Below are positions 47,173-55,955 of a DNA stretch of 64,000 nt, piece by piece. The notes under the pieces are model-generated. The model was not told where the DNA came from. It worked only from the letters and a program-made list of their open reading frames with translations, and ran no database searches. Every line of letters begins with the position of its first letter. The stretch's first letter is position 1. Where the stretch lies: positions 744,001-808,000 of the forward strand of contig NZ_FMAE01000002.1 in NCBI RefSeq assembly GCF_900094575.1. Reading direction: 5' to 3'. Position numbers and translations under genes: made by a program. The stretch comes from Bradyrhizobium yuanmingense (GTDB lineage: Bacteria; Pseudomonadota; Alphaproteobacteria; Rhizobiales; Xanthobacteraceae).

Positions 47173-48381
47173 ATGACTAACAGCGCAGCGCCGCATTTGC
47201 TCCCCGTTTTCGCCAGGGCCGACCTCGGTTTCGAGCGCGGCGAAGGCTGCTGGCTGATCGCGACCAACGGCGATCGCTATCTCGATTTCACCTCGGGTGT
47301 CGCGGTGAATGCGCTCGGCCATGTCCATCCCGCGCTGGTCAAGGCGTTGCAGGAGCAGGCGACCAAGCTCTGGCACATGTCGAACCTGTTCCAGAGCCCT
47401 GACGGCGAGAAGCTCGCAAGCCGCCTCTGCAATGAGAGCTTTGCGGACTTCGTGTTCTTCTGCAATTCCGGCGCCGAGGCGCTGGAAGGCGTGATCAAGC
47501 TGGTGCGCCACCATCACTTCTCCAAGGGGCATCCGGAGCGTTACCGCATGATCACCTTCGAGGGTGCCTTCCATGGCCGCACGCTGGCGACGCTCGCCGC
47601 CACCGGCTCTGCGAAATATCTCGAGGGCTTCGGTCCGCCGATGGACGGCTTCGATCAGGTGCCGCACGGCGATCTCGACGCCGTGAAGAAGGCGATCGGT
47701 CCGCACACCGCCGGCATTCTCATCGAGCCGATCCAGGGCGAGGGTGGCGTTCGTTCTGCACCTCACGCCTTCCTGAGGGCGCTGCGCGAACTCTGTAACG
47801 AGCGCGGCCTGTTGCTCGCCTTCGACGAGGTGCAGACCGGCATGGGCCGCACCGGCGAGCTCTTTGCCTACAAGCGCACCGGCGTCACACCGGATGTGAT
47901 GTCGCTCGCCAAGGCGCTCGGCGGCGGCTTTCCGATCGGCGCGGTGCTGGCGACCGCGGACGCGGCGGCCGGCATGGGGCCCGGCTCGCACGGCTCGACC
48001 TTCGGCGGCAATCCGCTCGCGATCTCGGCTGCCAATGCCATGCTCGACGTCATGCTCAAGCCCGGCTTCTTCGACCACGTGCAGAAGATGTCGCTGCTGC
48101 TCAAGCAGAAGCTCGCCTCCGTGATCGATCGTCATCCCGAAATCGTCAGCGAGGTGCGCGGCGAGGGCCTGCTGATCGGTATCAAGGCGGTGGTGCCCTC
48201 GGGCGATCTCGTCGCGGCGCTGCGCGCCGAAAAGCTGCTCACCGTCGGGGCCGGCGACAATGTCGTGCGCTTCCTGCCGCCCCTGATCGTCACGGAAGCG
48301 GAGATCGAGGACAGCGTCGGCCGGTTAGAGCGCGCCTGCGCTGCGATCTCCTCCAGCCAGACCAAGCGGGCGGCAAGCTGA
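47173..48381 (+). CDS. argD: Acetylornithine aminotransferase
   Basis: 402 residues from the ATG at 47173 ([15 protein letters not shown]). Class III PLP aminotransferase with the pyridoxal Lys in [29 protein letters not shown] before it, and the N-terminal [12 protein letters not shown]. Converts N-acetylglutamate semialdehyde to N-acetylornithine in arginine biosynthesis. Followed by argF in one operon (stop TGA overlaps the next ATG). Confidence 0.92.
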   Translation: MTNSAAPHLLPVFARADLGFERGEGCWLIATNGDRYLDFTSGVAVNALGHVHPALVKALQEQATKLWHMSNLFQSPDGEKLASRLCNESFADFVFFCNSGAEALEGVIKLVRHHHFSKGHPERYRMITFEGAFHGRTLATLAATGSAKYLEGFGPPMDGFDQVPHGDLDAVKKAIGPHTAGILIEPIQGEGGVRSAPHAFLRALRELCNERGLLLAFDEVQTGMGRTGELFAYKRTGVTPDVMSLAKALGGGFPIGAVLATADAAAGMGPGSHGSTFGGNPLAISAANAMLDVMLKPGFFDHVQKMSLLLKQKLASVIDRHPEIVSEVRGEGLLIGIKAVVPSGDLVAALRAEKLLTVGAGDNVVRFLPPLIVTEAEIEDSVGRLERACAAISSSQTKRAAS

Positions 48382-49316
48382 TGAGCACGACGCCCAACAA
48401 AGCCCCCAAGCACTTCCTGGACATCAACGAGCTGCCGCTCTCGGAGCTCAAGAGCATGCTCGCCGCCTCTTCGGCGATGAAGGCGAAGCAGAAGGCGCAG
48501 CAGCCGGTCAGGCCGCTCGAAGGCAAGACGCTGGCGATGATCTTCGAGCGTCCCTCGACCCGCACCCGCGTCTCGTTCGACGTCGGCATGCGCCAGCTCG
48601 GCGGCGAGGCGATCATGCTCACCGGCGCCGAGATGCAGCTCGGCCGCGGCGAGACCATCGCCGACACCGCGCGGGTTCTGTCGCGCTATGTCGACGCCAT
48701 CATGATCCGCATCCTCAACCATGATGCGCTGCTGGAGCTTGCGGCCAACGCCACCGTGCCCGTCATCAACGGCCTGACGCGGCGTTCGCATCCCTGCCAG
48801 GTGATGGCCGACCTCATGACCTATGAGGAACATCGCGGCCCGATCGAGGGCAAGACGGTGGCCTGGACCGGCGACGACAACAACGTGCTGGCGTCCTGGG
48901 CCCATGCCGCCGAGCGCTTCAAATTCCAGCTCAATGTCGCAACGCCGCCGGAGCTCGCACCGAAAAAGGCCATGCGCGACTGGATCAAGGCGACGGGCGC
49001 GCCGATCGTGCTCGGCACCGATCCGGAAGCCGCCGTGCGCGGCGCCGATTGCGTCGTCACCGACACCTGGGTGTCGATGGGCGACAAGGAGGGCGAGCAC
49101 CGCCACAACGTGCTCAAGCCCTACCAGGTCAATGCCAAGCTGATGTCGCTGGCGAAGCGAGATGCGCTGTTCATGCATTGCCTGCCGGCCCATCGCGGCG
49201 AGGAGGTCACCGACGAGGTGATCGACGGGCCGCAATCGGTCGTGTTCGATGAGGCCGAAAACCGCCTGCACGCGCAGAAGGGCATCTTGGCCTGGTGCTT
49301 CGACGCGGTGAAGTAG
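48381..49316 (+). CDS. argF: Ornithine carbamoyltransferase
   Basis: 311 residues. Carbamoyl-phosphate loop [13 protein letters not shown], ornithine-binding [15 protein letters not shown], and SMG in the 240s loop are intact. Makes citrulline in the cytoplasm. Its start is coupled to the argD stop by a 1-base overlap. Confidence 0.95.
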   Translation: MSTTPNKAPKHFLDINELPLSELKSMLAASSAMKAKQKAQQPVRPLEGKTLAMIFERPSTRTRVSFDVGMRQLGGEAIMLTGAEMQLGRGETIADTARVLSRYVDAIMIRILNHDALLELAANATVPVINGLTRRSHPCQVMADLMTYEEHRGPIEGKTVAWTGDDNNVLASWAHAAERFKFQLNVATPPELAPKKAMRDWIKATGAPIVLGTDPEAAVRGADCVVTDTWVSMGDKEGEHRHNVLKPYQVNAKLMSLAKRDALFMHCLPAHRGEEVTDEVIDGPQSVVFDEAENRLHAQKGILAWCFDAVK

Positions 49317-49349
49317 GCCCGCCAGAGGCCCCGCTGCGGCCTCACACGC

Positions 49350-49513
49350 AATTGTCGTCCCGGACAAGCGCGCCAAAAGCGCGCGCAGATCCGGGACCCA
49401 TAACCACAGGAAGTCGTTTGGCGAAGACTCGGAGTTGCCATCTCGCTCGATGACGTGGTCCTGTGGTTATGGGTCCCGGGCTCGCGCGTTGCGCGCCCCG
49501 GGACGACACCGAG
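49350..49513. repeat. Intergenic repeat, family C copy 2
   Basis: The core is a perfect 19-bp inverted pair at 49393-49411 and 49459-49477 (GGGACCCATAACCACAGGA and complement), flanking the GTTTGGCGAAGACTCGGAG section also found at 46.0 kb. The outer arms TTGTCGTCCCGG and CCGGGACGAC close it. It fills the argF to hslO gap. Confidence 0.75.
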
Positions 49514-49593
49514 CTTGCTGTAGCGTTGTGCACCCTCATCGCATCCGGAACGCGCCCCTTCCATTTCCGCCCTCCGACCCCAGATAAAGCGCC

Positions 49594-50601
49594 ATGGTTT
49601 CCCAATCTCCTGACATGAACACCGGGCCTGAAGGCCCGGTTCGCGCGCCATCATCGGTTCCGATCGATGACGCCGTGCTGCCTTACGAGGTCGACGCGCT
49701 TGACGTGCGCGGGCGCCTGGTGCGGCTTGGCCCCGCGCTCGACGACATTCTCACCAAGCACGATTATCCCGCAGCCGTGGGCAAGCTGCTCGGCGAGGCC
49801 ATCGTGCTGACGACGCTGCTCGGCTCGACGCTGAAATTCGAGGGCCGCTTCATTCTTCAGGCCCAGACCGACGGTCCGGTGTCGTTCCTGGTGGTCGACT
49901 ACAAGGCCCCGGACCGCCTGCGCGCCTATGCGCGCTTTGACGCCTCGCGCCTGGGCACGGCCAAGGATTCCGGCACGCTGCTCGGCCGCGGCCATCTCGC
50001 CATGACCATCGACCAGGGCCCCGACATGAGCCGTTACCAGGGCCTGGTTGCGCTCGACGGCGGCAGCCTGGAAGACGCCGCCCACGAATATTTCCTGCGC
50101 TCCGAGCAGATCCCGACGCGCGTGCGCCTCGCGGTCGGCGAGGAGTGGCGCTCGAGCGACGGCGGCAAGCATCGCTGGCGCGCCGGCGGCATGCTGATGC
50201 AATTTCTGCCGAAGGCGCCGGAGCGCGCGCGGCAGGCGGACTTGCATCCCGGCGATGCGCCCGACGGCACCGAGGTGCACAGCGTCGCGGAAGACGATGC
50301 CTGGGTCGAGGCACGCTCGCTGATCGAGACGGTCGAAGACGTCGAGCTGATCGATCCCGAGCTCTCCGGCGAGCGGTTGCTCTACCGCCTCTTCCAGGAG
50401 CGCGGCGTGCGTGTGTTCAATCCGCAGGTGCTCGAGGCGCGGTGCTCCTGCTCGCGCGATGCGGTCGCCGCGATGCTCAAGAGCTTCTCGCACGACGACC
50501 GCGCCGCCATGGTCAAGGACGACAAGGTCGTCGTCACCTGCGAATTCTGTTCGTCGGTGTACCAGTTCACGCCGCACGAGGCGGGCGTCGAGGACGCCTG
50601 A
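49594..50601 (+). CDS. hslO: Redox-regulated chaperone Hsp33
   Basis: 335 residues. The C-terminal redox switch is present: CSC (residues around 284-286) and CEFC (around 314-317), which bind zinc in the reduced form. The N-terminal domain contains the conserved LLGEAIVLTTLLGSTLKFEGRF and the bulk matches the family length. It becomes an unfolding-protein holdase upon oxidative stress. Family-typical neighbours are argF upstream and apaG downstream. Confidence 0.95.
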   Translation: MVSQSPDMNTGPEGPVRAPSSVPIDDAVLPYEVDALDVRGRLVRLGPALDDILTKHDYPAAVGKLLGEAIVLTTLLGSTLKFEGRFILQAQTDGPVSFLVVDYKAPDRLRAYARFDASRLGTAKDSGTLLGRGHLAMTIDQGPDMSRYQGLVALDGGSLEDAAHEYFLRSEQIPTRVRLAVGEEWRSSDGGKHRWRAGGMLMQFLPKAPERARQADLHPGDAPDGTEVHSVAEDDAWVEARSLIETVEDVELIDPELSGERLLYRLFQERGVRVFNPQVLEARCSCSRDAVAAMLKSFSHDDRAAMVKDDKVVVTCEFCSSVYQFTPHEAGVEDA

Positions 50602-50656
50602 GCCTACCCGCGTCGCTGCACTCGCAATGTCGAGTGGAGCAGTGCCACACGCGCGG

Positions 50657-50760
50657 TGTCATCGCCCGACTTGATCCGGCGATCCAGTACTCCGAGACGA
50701 TGCTGATCGAAACGAGAGGCCGCGGCGTACTGGATGCCCCGGTCAAGCCGGGGCATGACA
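50657..50760. repeat. Intergenic repeat, family B copy 3 (complete)
   Basis: Left arm GTCATCGCCCGACTTGATCC, centre with CGAGAGGCCGCGGCGTAC, right arm CCCCGGTCAAGCCGGGGCAT. It separates the convergent genes hslO and apaG and is the intact counterpart of the truncated copy at 29.9 kb. Confidence 0.75.
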
Positions 50761-50789
50761 GTTGTGAGTGTTACGGCGAACTCGCCTCT

Positions 50790-51182
50790 CTAATTCAACA
50801 CCCGCTTGTTGTCGGGGCTGTCCAGCGAAAACGTCGGCACGTCGATCTCGAAACGCTCGCCGGTTTCGCTGACCATCTGGTAGCGGCCGGTCATGAAGCC
50901 CGAGGCGGTCGAGAGCGGCACGCCGGAGGTGTATTCGAAGCGTTCGCCGGGGGCGAGGATCGGCTGCTCGCCGACCACGCCTTCGCCCTTCACCTCCTGC
51001 TGGCGGCCGGAGGCATCGGTGATGATCCAGTGCCGTGTCTTGAGCTGCACGGTCTCCTCGCCCGAATTCGTGATGACGATGGTGTAGGACCAGAAGTAGC
51101 GCGAGCGGTCGGCCGACGATTGCTCCGGAACAAAGTTCGGCTCGACGGTCACTTCGATCTGGCGGGTCACGGCGCGGTACAT
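50790..51182 (-). CDS. apaG: Co2+/Mg2+ efflux-associated protein ApaG
   Basis: 130 residues from the ATG at 51182 (MYRAVTRQIEVTVEP); longer in-frame starts exist but the family length is 125-130. The Ig-like fold signature GEGVVGEQPILAPGERFEYTSG is intact. Role debated: linked to Co/Mg homeostasis in enterobacteria; here function inferred by family only. Confidence 0.92.
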   Translation of the reverse strand: MYRAVTRQIEVTVEPNFVPEQSSADRSRYFWSYTIVITNSGEETVQLKTRHWIITDASGRQQEVKGEGVVGEQPILAPGERFEYTSGVPLSTASGFMTGRYQMVSETGERFEIDVPTFSLDSPDNKRVLN

Positions 51183-51376
51183 GGCTGTCATCATACCGAA
51201 TCCGCCTCGGGAACCAAACCCCGCCGGCGGCTTTGGCGACATCGTCCCGCCAGAATTGGAGGAAAAGCACACCACCGAGGGAGACACCCTTATGTGATCC
51301 GCGCGCTTTGCGAGACGACACCCGGACCATTACACTGCTTCGACGTCGCGATTTGCGGAACGGTTTCCAGGCCCCG

Positions 51377-52633
51377 ATGACCATTGCCGACCAAGTGACG
51401 GGATCGACCATCGCAGGAACCGCGGGCGCCAAGCCTGCGGGGACCAAGGCGCGCGCCGCGGCACCGGCCATCACGCTGCCCGCCATCGGCGAGCGCGAGC
51501 TCCGGCTCGATCTGTTCCGCGGGCTCGCGCTGTGGCTGATCTTCATCGACCATCTGCCGCCCAGTCTGCTGACCTGGTTCACGATCCGCAATTACGGCCT
51601 CAGCGACGCCACCGAGATCTTCATCTTCATCTCCGGCTACACCGCGGCCTTCGTCTATGGCCGGGCCATGCTGGAGAGCGGCGTTCTCATCGCCACCGCG
51701 CGCATCCTGCGCCGGGTCTGGCAGATCTACGTCGCCCACGTCTTCCTGTTCACGATCTTTCTCGCCGAGATCTCCTATGTGGCGACCAGGTTCGAGAACC
51801 CGCTCTACACCGAAGAGATGGGCATCATGGACTTCCTCAAGCAGCCCGACGTCACCATCGTGCAAGCGCTGCTGCTGCGCTTCCGTCCCGTCAACATGGA
51901 CGTGCTGCCGCTCTACATCGTGCTGATGCTGGCGCTGCCTCTGATCCTGTGGTCGATGAAATGGCGGCCGGACGTCACGCTCGGGCTGTCGGTCCTGCTC
52001 TACGCGGTGACCTGGGAGTACGACCTTTACCTGTCGGCCTATCCGAACGGCTTCTGGGCCTTCAATCCTTTCGCCTGGCAATTGCTGTTCGTGTTCGGTG
52101 CCTGGTGCGCGCTCGGAGGTGCGCGTCGCATGTCGGGCATCCTGGCCTCGCCCGTGACGATGTGGATCTCGATCGCCTATCTCATCGCGGCGTTCTACGT
52201 GACCTTGACCTGGTACGTGCCCCAGCTCTCCCAGTTCATGCCGAAGCAGATCGAACAATGGATGTATCCGATCGACAAGACCGACCTCGACGTGCTGCGC
52301 TTCGCGCACTTCCTGGCGCTGGCGGCGCTGACCGTACGCTTCCTGCCCCGCGACTGGCCGGGCTTGAAATCGCGCTGGCTGCGACCATTGATTCTATGTG
52401 GTCAGCATTCGCTCGAGATCTTCTGCCTCGGCGTCTTCCTGGCCTTTGCCGGCCATTTCGTCCTCGCCGAAATCTCCGGCGGGCCGGTCATGCATGCGTT
52501 GATTAGCCTCTCCGGAATCCTGATCATGTGGGGGGTGGCCTGGGTCATTTCGTGGTACAAGCGTGTGGCTGACAAGAGCGGTGCGAAAACCAAAAACGCC
52601 GTCGGCAACGCCGATCTGGCGGGAGGGGGCTGA
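51377..52633 (+). CDS. OpgC-domain membrane acyltransferase
   Basis: 418 residues from the ATG at 51377. About ten hydrophobic helices, and near the N-terminus RELRLDLFRGLALWLIFIDHLPP, which matches the OpgC/acyltransferase-3 signature with the catalytic-type D-x-H pair (IDHLPP). It likely adds a short acyl group (in the family, succinyl) to osmoregulated periplasmic glucans. It is directly followed by two secreted SGNH-type genes with 1-bp overlap and 12-bp gap. Confidence 0.85.
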   Translation: MTIADQVTGSTIAGTAGAKPAGTKARAAAPAITLPAIGERELRLDLFRGLALWLIFIDHLPPSLLTWFTIRNYGLSDATEIFIFISGYTAAFVYGRAMLESGVLIATARILRRVWQIYVAHVFLFTIFLAEISYVATRFENPLYTEEMGIMDFLKQPDVTIVQALLLRFRPVNMDVLPLYIVLMLALPLILWSMKWRPDVTLGLSVLLYAVTWEYDLYLSAYPNGFWAFNPFAWQLLFVFGAWCALGGARRMSGILASPVTMWISIAYLIAAFYVTLTWYVPQLSQFMPKQIEQWMYPIDKTDLDVLRFAHFLALAALTVRFLPRDWPGLKSRWLRPLILCGQHSLEIFCLGVFLAFAGHFVLAEISGGPVMHALISLSGILIMWGVAWVISWYKRVADKSGAKTKNAVGNADLAGGG

Positions 52634-53412
52634 TGAAGGCGAAGGTTCTCCTGAGCCTGGTCCTGCTATGCGGTAACCTCGCCGCGCCCACGGCGCGCGC
52701 GGGCGATGCCGCGTCTGCCGCATCCCCTATGCCTGCGGCCTGCGAACTGCCGTCCTATCTGCTGACCAGCGAAAGCCAGCTGCCCAAGGTCGCCGAGGCG
52801 ATCAAGGCCGGCAAACCGCTCGACATCCTGGTGATCGGCAGCCGCTCGACCACGATTCCGTCGTCGGAGAGCAGCTCCTATCCGGCGCGCATGGAGGCGA
52901 TCCTCAAGGAGAAACTGCCGCCCTCCGAGCCGGTGCACGTCTCCGTAGAAATACAGAGCAAGAAAACGGCAGAGGAGACCGCGTCCACCTTCGTTAAGCT
53001 GATGGAAGCAAAAACGCCTACTTTGGTCATCTGGCAGACCGGGACCGTGGATGCTATCCGATCCATCGATCCCGACGAATTTCGTAGCGCGGTGACCGAC
53101 GGGGTTGTTGCGTTGCAAAAGGCAGGGGCGGACGTCGTCTTGATGAATTTGCAATATAGCCCGCGCACCGAGACCATGATCTCGGCGCAGCCTTTTCTCG
53201 ATAATATGCGCGTCGTGGCACAGGAGCACGACATCCCGCTGTTCGATCGTTTCGCGATCATGCGGCAGTGGAATGAACAGGGTCAGTTCGACCTGTTCAA
53301 CCCGTCCCGCGGGCCTGAGCTGGCGAAGCAGGTCCATGATTGCCTTGGCCGGGCGTTGGCACAGTTCGTGATTGACGCTGCTCATCTGGAGCCGGCCCAG
53401 CAGCAAAATTGA
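52633..53412 (+). CDS. Degenerate SGNH/GDSL hydrolase-like secreted protein
   Basis: 259 residues with a signal peptide (MKAKVLLSLVLLCGNLAAPTARA). It is clearly a paralogue of the next gene: LVIWQTG, VLMNLQYSP and FDRFAIMRQW align to LVIWQVG, VLVDPQYSP and FPRFEVMRDW. The catalytic blocks are gone: the Ser position reads R71 (GSRST), the Asn of block III is V139 (GTV instead of GTN), block II NAGVGG is lost, and no D-x-x-H motif remains. It overlaps the OpgC gene by one base. Probably a non-catalytic partner or regulator of the active paralogue. Confidence 0.82.
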   Translation: MKAKVLLSLVLLCGNLAAPTARAGDAASAASPMPAACELPSYLLTSESQLPKVAEAIKAGKPLDILVIGSRSTTIPSSESSSYPARMEAILKEKLPPSEPVHVSVEIQSKKTAEETASTFVKLMEAKTPTLVIWQTGTVDAIRSIDPDEFRSAVTDGVVALQKAGADVVLMNLQYSPRTETMISAQPFLDNMRVVAQEHDIPLFDRFAIMRQWNEQGQFDLFNPSRGPELAKQVHDCLGRALAQFVIDAAHLEPAQQQN

Positions 53413-53424
53413 GGTCTAGCGTTA

Positions 53425-54414
53425 ATGAGTTCTCTCCGCCCTTTTTGCCTGACGTCATGGCTGGCCGTGCCTGCAACAGCAGTGCTGTTGTTGCTGACGC
53501 CCGCCTCGCATGCGCAGACGCCGGCTGCACAGCCGGCGACCCCCGCACCCGCCCAGTCGCCTGATCCCGCGCCCGCTACGCCGTCCCAGACCACCGTCGC
53601 CGCGAGGTCGCCCGAGCAGCGCGGCGTCACCTCGCGCGCCATCGACAAGGTGAAGGAGGTCGCAAAGTCCGCCGCCGACATCTTCAGCCGCGTGCCCTGC
53701 CTGCCGCCGAAGGGCGGCTCCAAGGCGATGGGCTCGCTGCCGCATGTTGCGAGCAAGCTGGTCGCCGGCCAGCCCGTCGTCATCGTCGCTTTCGGCTCCT
53801 CGTCGACCCAGGGGTTCGGCGCGAGCTCGCCGGAGTTCAATTACCCCAATCGTCTCGCCGCGCAGCTGCGCCGGCACTATCCGACCGCCGACATCAGCGT
53901 CATCAATGCCGGCGTCGGCGGCGAGGACGCCCCCGAGATGATGAAGCGTCTGCAGACGCAGGTGATCGACAGGCATCCGGATCTCGTGATCTGGCAGGTC
54001 GGCACCAACGCCGTGCTGCGCAATCTCGATCCTGCCGATACGGCCAAGCTGGTCGAGGACGGCATCAGCCGCATTCAGGCCGCCGGCGGCACCGACATCG
54101 TGCTGGTCGATCCGCAATATTCGCCGGCCGTCAACCAGCGCAAGGAGAGCGCCGGCAAGATGATCAAGCTGCTCGGCAACGTCGCCGAGCTCCGCAAGGT
54201 CGGCATTTTCCCCCGCTTCGAGGTGATGCGCGACTGGCACGAGAACCAGTCGATCCCGGTCGAGAGCTTCGTCATCGCCGACGGCCTGCACATGAACGAT
54301 TGGGGCTATGCCTGCTTCGCCCAGCTGCTCGGCGACGACATCATCCGCTCCGTCGGCCAGATCAAGCTCGGTGTGAGCGTGCCCGCCGATGTGAGAACGT
54401 ACCGGCCGATGTAG
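53425..54414 (+). CDS. SGNH/GDSL hydrolase, secreted
   Basis: 329 residues with an N-terminal signal sequence followed by a long Pro/Ala-rich spacer (residues 30-60). The catalytic blocks are intact: GSSST (124-128, Ser126), NAGVGGE (161-167), GTN (193-195) and the DGLH motif (Asp286, His289). It likely removes or transfers an acyl group from a periplasmic substrate. Position after OpgC suggests it edits acyl groups on periplasmic glucans (inference). Confidence 0.87.
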   Translation: MSSLRPFCLTSWLAVPATAVLLLLTPASHAQTPAAQPATPAPAQSPDPAPATPSQTTVAARSPEQRGVTSRAIDKVKEVAKSAADIFSRVPCLPPKGGSKAMGSLPHVASKLVAGQPVVIVAFGSSSTQGFGASSPEFNYPNRLAAQLRRHYPTADISVINAGVGGEDAPEMMKRLQTQVIDRHPDLVIWQVGTNAVLRNLDPADTAKLVEDGISRIQAAGGTDIVLVDPQYSPAVNQRKESAGKMIKLLGNVAELRKVGIFPRFEVMRDWHENQSIPVESFVIADGLHMNDWGYACFAQLLGDDIIRSVGQIKLGVSVPADVRTYRPM

Positions 54415-54425
54415 AGGTCATCGAC

Positions 54426-54516
54426 GTAGGGTGGGTTAGGCGAAGCCGTAACCCACCGCTGTCTATCTCCGCGAATGCAGAAGAGGTGGATTACGCCTTC
54501 GGCTAATCCACCCTAC
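54426..54516. repeat. GTAGGGTGGG-type palindromic repeat
   Basis: Arm 54426-54457 (GTAGGGTGGGTTAGGCG...) and arm 54485-54516 (ends ...AATCCACCCTAC) are inverted with few mismatches. It lies between the convergent SGNH hydrolase and metZ genes, so it may form a two-way transcription barrier. Confidence 0.75.
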
Positions 54517-54531
54517 GAGACCTCGCTTCCC

Positions 54532-55719
54532 TCACGCCTTTTCCAGCGCCGCGGTGAGATCCTCGATCAGGTCATCCGCGTGCTCCAGCCCCGCCGAGAA
54601 GCGGATGAAGCCCTCGCTGATGCCGAGCGCGGCGCGGTCCTCCGGCTTGAGGCGCTGATGCGTCGTCGTCGCCGGATGCGTGACGAGGCTCTTGGCGTCG
54701 CCGAGATTGTTGGAGATCTTGGCAAGCTTCAATTCGTTGAGCACACGGAAGGCCGCCGCCTTGCCGCCCTTCACCTCGAAGCCGACCAGCGTCGAGCCGC
54801 CGCGCATCTGCTTCTTCACCAGCGCCGCCTGCGGATGATCGGCCCGGCCGGGATAGACCAGTCGCGAGATCTTGGGATGGCTCGCCAGCACCTCGGCGAT
54901 GCGCGCGGCATTGTCGGTCTGCGCGCGCACGCGCACGCCCAGCGTCTCCAGGCCCTTGAGCAGGACCCAGGCATTGAACGGCGAAATCGACGGGCCGGTC
55001 TGGCGCATGAAATTGTGGATGTGCTCGGCGATGAAGGCTTCGGAGGACAGGATGATGCCGCCGAGACAGCGGCCCTGGCCGTCGATGTGCTTGGTCGCGG
55101 AGTAGACGACGACGTCGGCGCCGAGCGCGAGCGGGCTCTGCCAGATCGGGGTTGCAAACACGTTGTCGACGACGAGCCGCGCGCCGCCCTTGTGCGCGAT
55201 CTCGGCGATCGAAGGGATGTCGAGCACGTCCAGCGTCGGGTTGGTCGGGCTCTCCAGGAAGAACGTCTTGGTGTTGGGCCTCAGCGCCCGCTGCCACTGG
55301 TCGAGATCGAGCCCATCGACCAGCGTGGCCTCGATGCCGTAGCGCGGCAACAGGTCCTGGATGACGTAGAGGCAGGAGCCGAACAGCGCACGGGAGGCGA
55401 CCACGTGATCGCCGGCCTTGAGCGGCGCCAGGATCGCGGTCGTCACCGCCGCCATGCCGGTTGCCGCCGAGCGCGCGGCCTCGGCGCCTTCGAGCTCGAT
55501 CATGCGGCGCTCGAACATTGCAATCGTCGGGTTGGAATAGCGCGAATAGATGAAGCCGGGATCTTCGCCCTTGAAGCGCGCCTCGCACTCCTCCGCGCTG
55601 GCGTAGACATAGCCTTGCGTCAGGAACAGCGCCTCCGAGGTCTCGCCATATTGCGAGCGCAGGGTGCCGGAATGGACCAGGCGGGTTTCGGGGCGATAGG
55701 CAGCAGACGACTTCGACAT
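54532..55719 (-). CDS. metZ: O-succinylhomoserine sulfhydrylase
   Basis: 395 residues. Cys/Met metabolism PLP fold with the pyridoxal Lys in SATKHIDGQGR, SPTNP and the N-terminal YSRYSNPT loop. Replaces the succinyl group with sulfide to give homocysteine. The transcript carries a SAM-II riboswitch with an attenuator upstream (55761-55868), so SAM should repress it. Confidence 0.92.
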   Translation of the reverse strand: MSKSSAAYRPETRLVHSGTLRSQYGETSEALFLTQGYVYASAEECEARFKGEDPGFIYSRYSNPTIAMFERRMIELEGAEAARSAATGMAAVTTAILAPLKAGDHVVASRALFGSCLYVIQDLLPRYGIEATLVDGLDLDQWQRALRPNTKTFFLESPTNPTLDVLDIPSIAEIAHKGGARLVVDNVFATPIWQSPLALGADVVVYSATKHIDGQGRCLGGIILSSEAFIAEHIHNFMRQTGPSISPFNAWVLLKGLETLGVRVRAQTDNAARIAEVLASHPKISRLVYPGRADHPQAALVKKQMRGGSTLVGFEVKGGKAAAFRVLNELKLAKISNNLGDAKSLVTHPATTTHQRLKPEDRAALGISEGFIRFSAGLEHADDLIEDLTAALEKA

Positions 55720-55767
55720 AGGACCCTCTCCGACATGACCGTCGAGGCGAAAACGGTCACAAAAAAA

Positions 55768-55793
55768 CCGGCCTGGATATCTCCACGGGCCGG
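55768..55793 (-). terminator. Rho-independent terminator of the metZ leader
   Basis: Near-perfect hairpin: 6-bp outer stem CCGGCC/GGCCGG, a 4-bp inner stem, loop GATA, followed directly by seven T residues on the minus strand (complement of 55761-55767). It shares CCCGGCC with a competing anti-terminator stem (55788-55794 with 55807-55813). Confidence 0.85.
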
Positions 55794-55813
55794 GATCACA
55801 GAGGTCCCCGGCC

Positions 55814-55868
55814 TGTTTAGCGACTTATTTAACGTGGCTGCAAGCCGGCCGGCTCAAATCACCACGGG
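55814..55868 (-). ncRNA. SAM-II riboswitch aptamer upstream of metZ
   Basis: On the minus strand the conserved SAM-II blocks are present in order: CGTGGTGATTTG, CCGGCTTGCAGCCACG and GTTAAATAAGTCGCTAAA. CGTGG and CCACG pair as P1, and the following A-rich and GCTAAA segments form the pseudoknot. It is 94 bp upstream of metZ, just before the terminator. SAM-II riboswitches are known upstream of metA/metZ-type genes in alphaproteobacteria. Two exclusive folds are drawn: anti-terminator 55788-55813 versus terminator 55768-55793. Confidence 0.9.
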
Positions 55869-55955
55869 ATAAGTGATGCTCATATTCCGCAATGCCCTTT
55901 CCGTCAAGGCGTCCATCGGATAGCCGTAAAAGACTTGTATTTCCGGCATGTCCGG

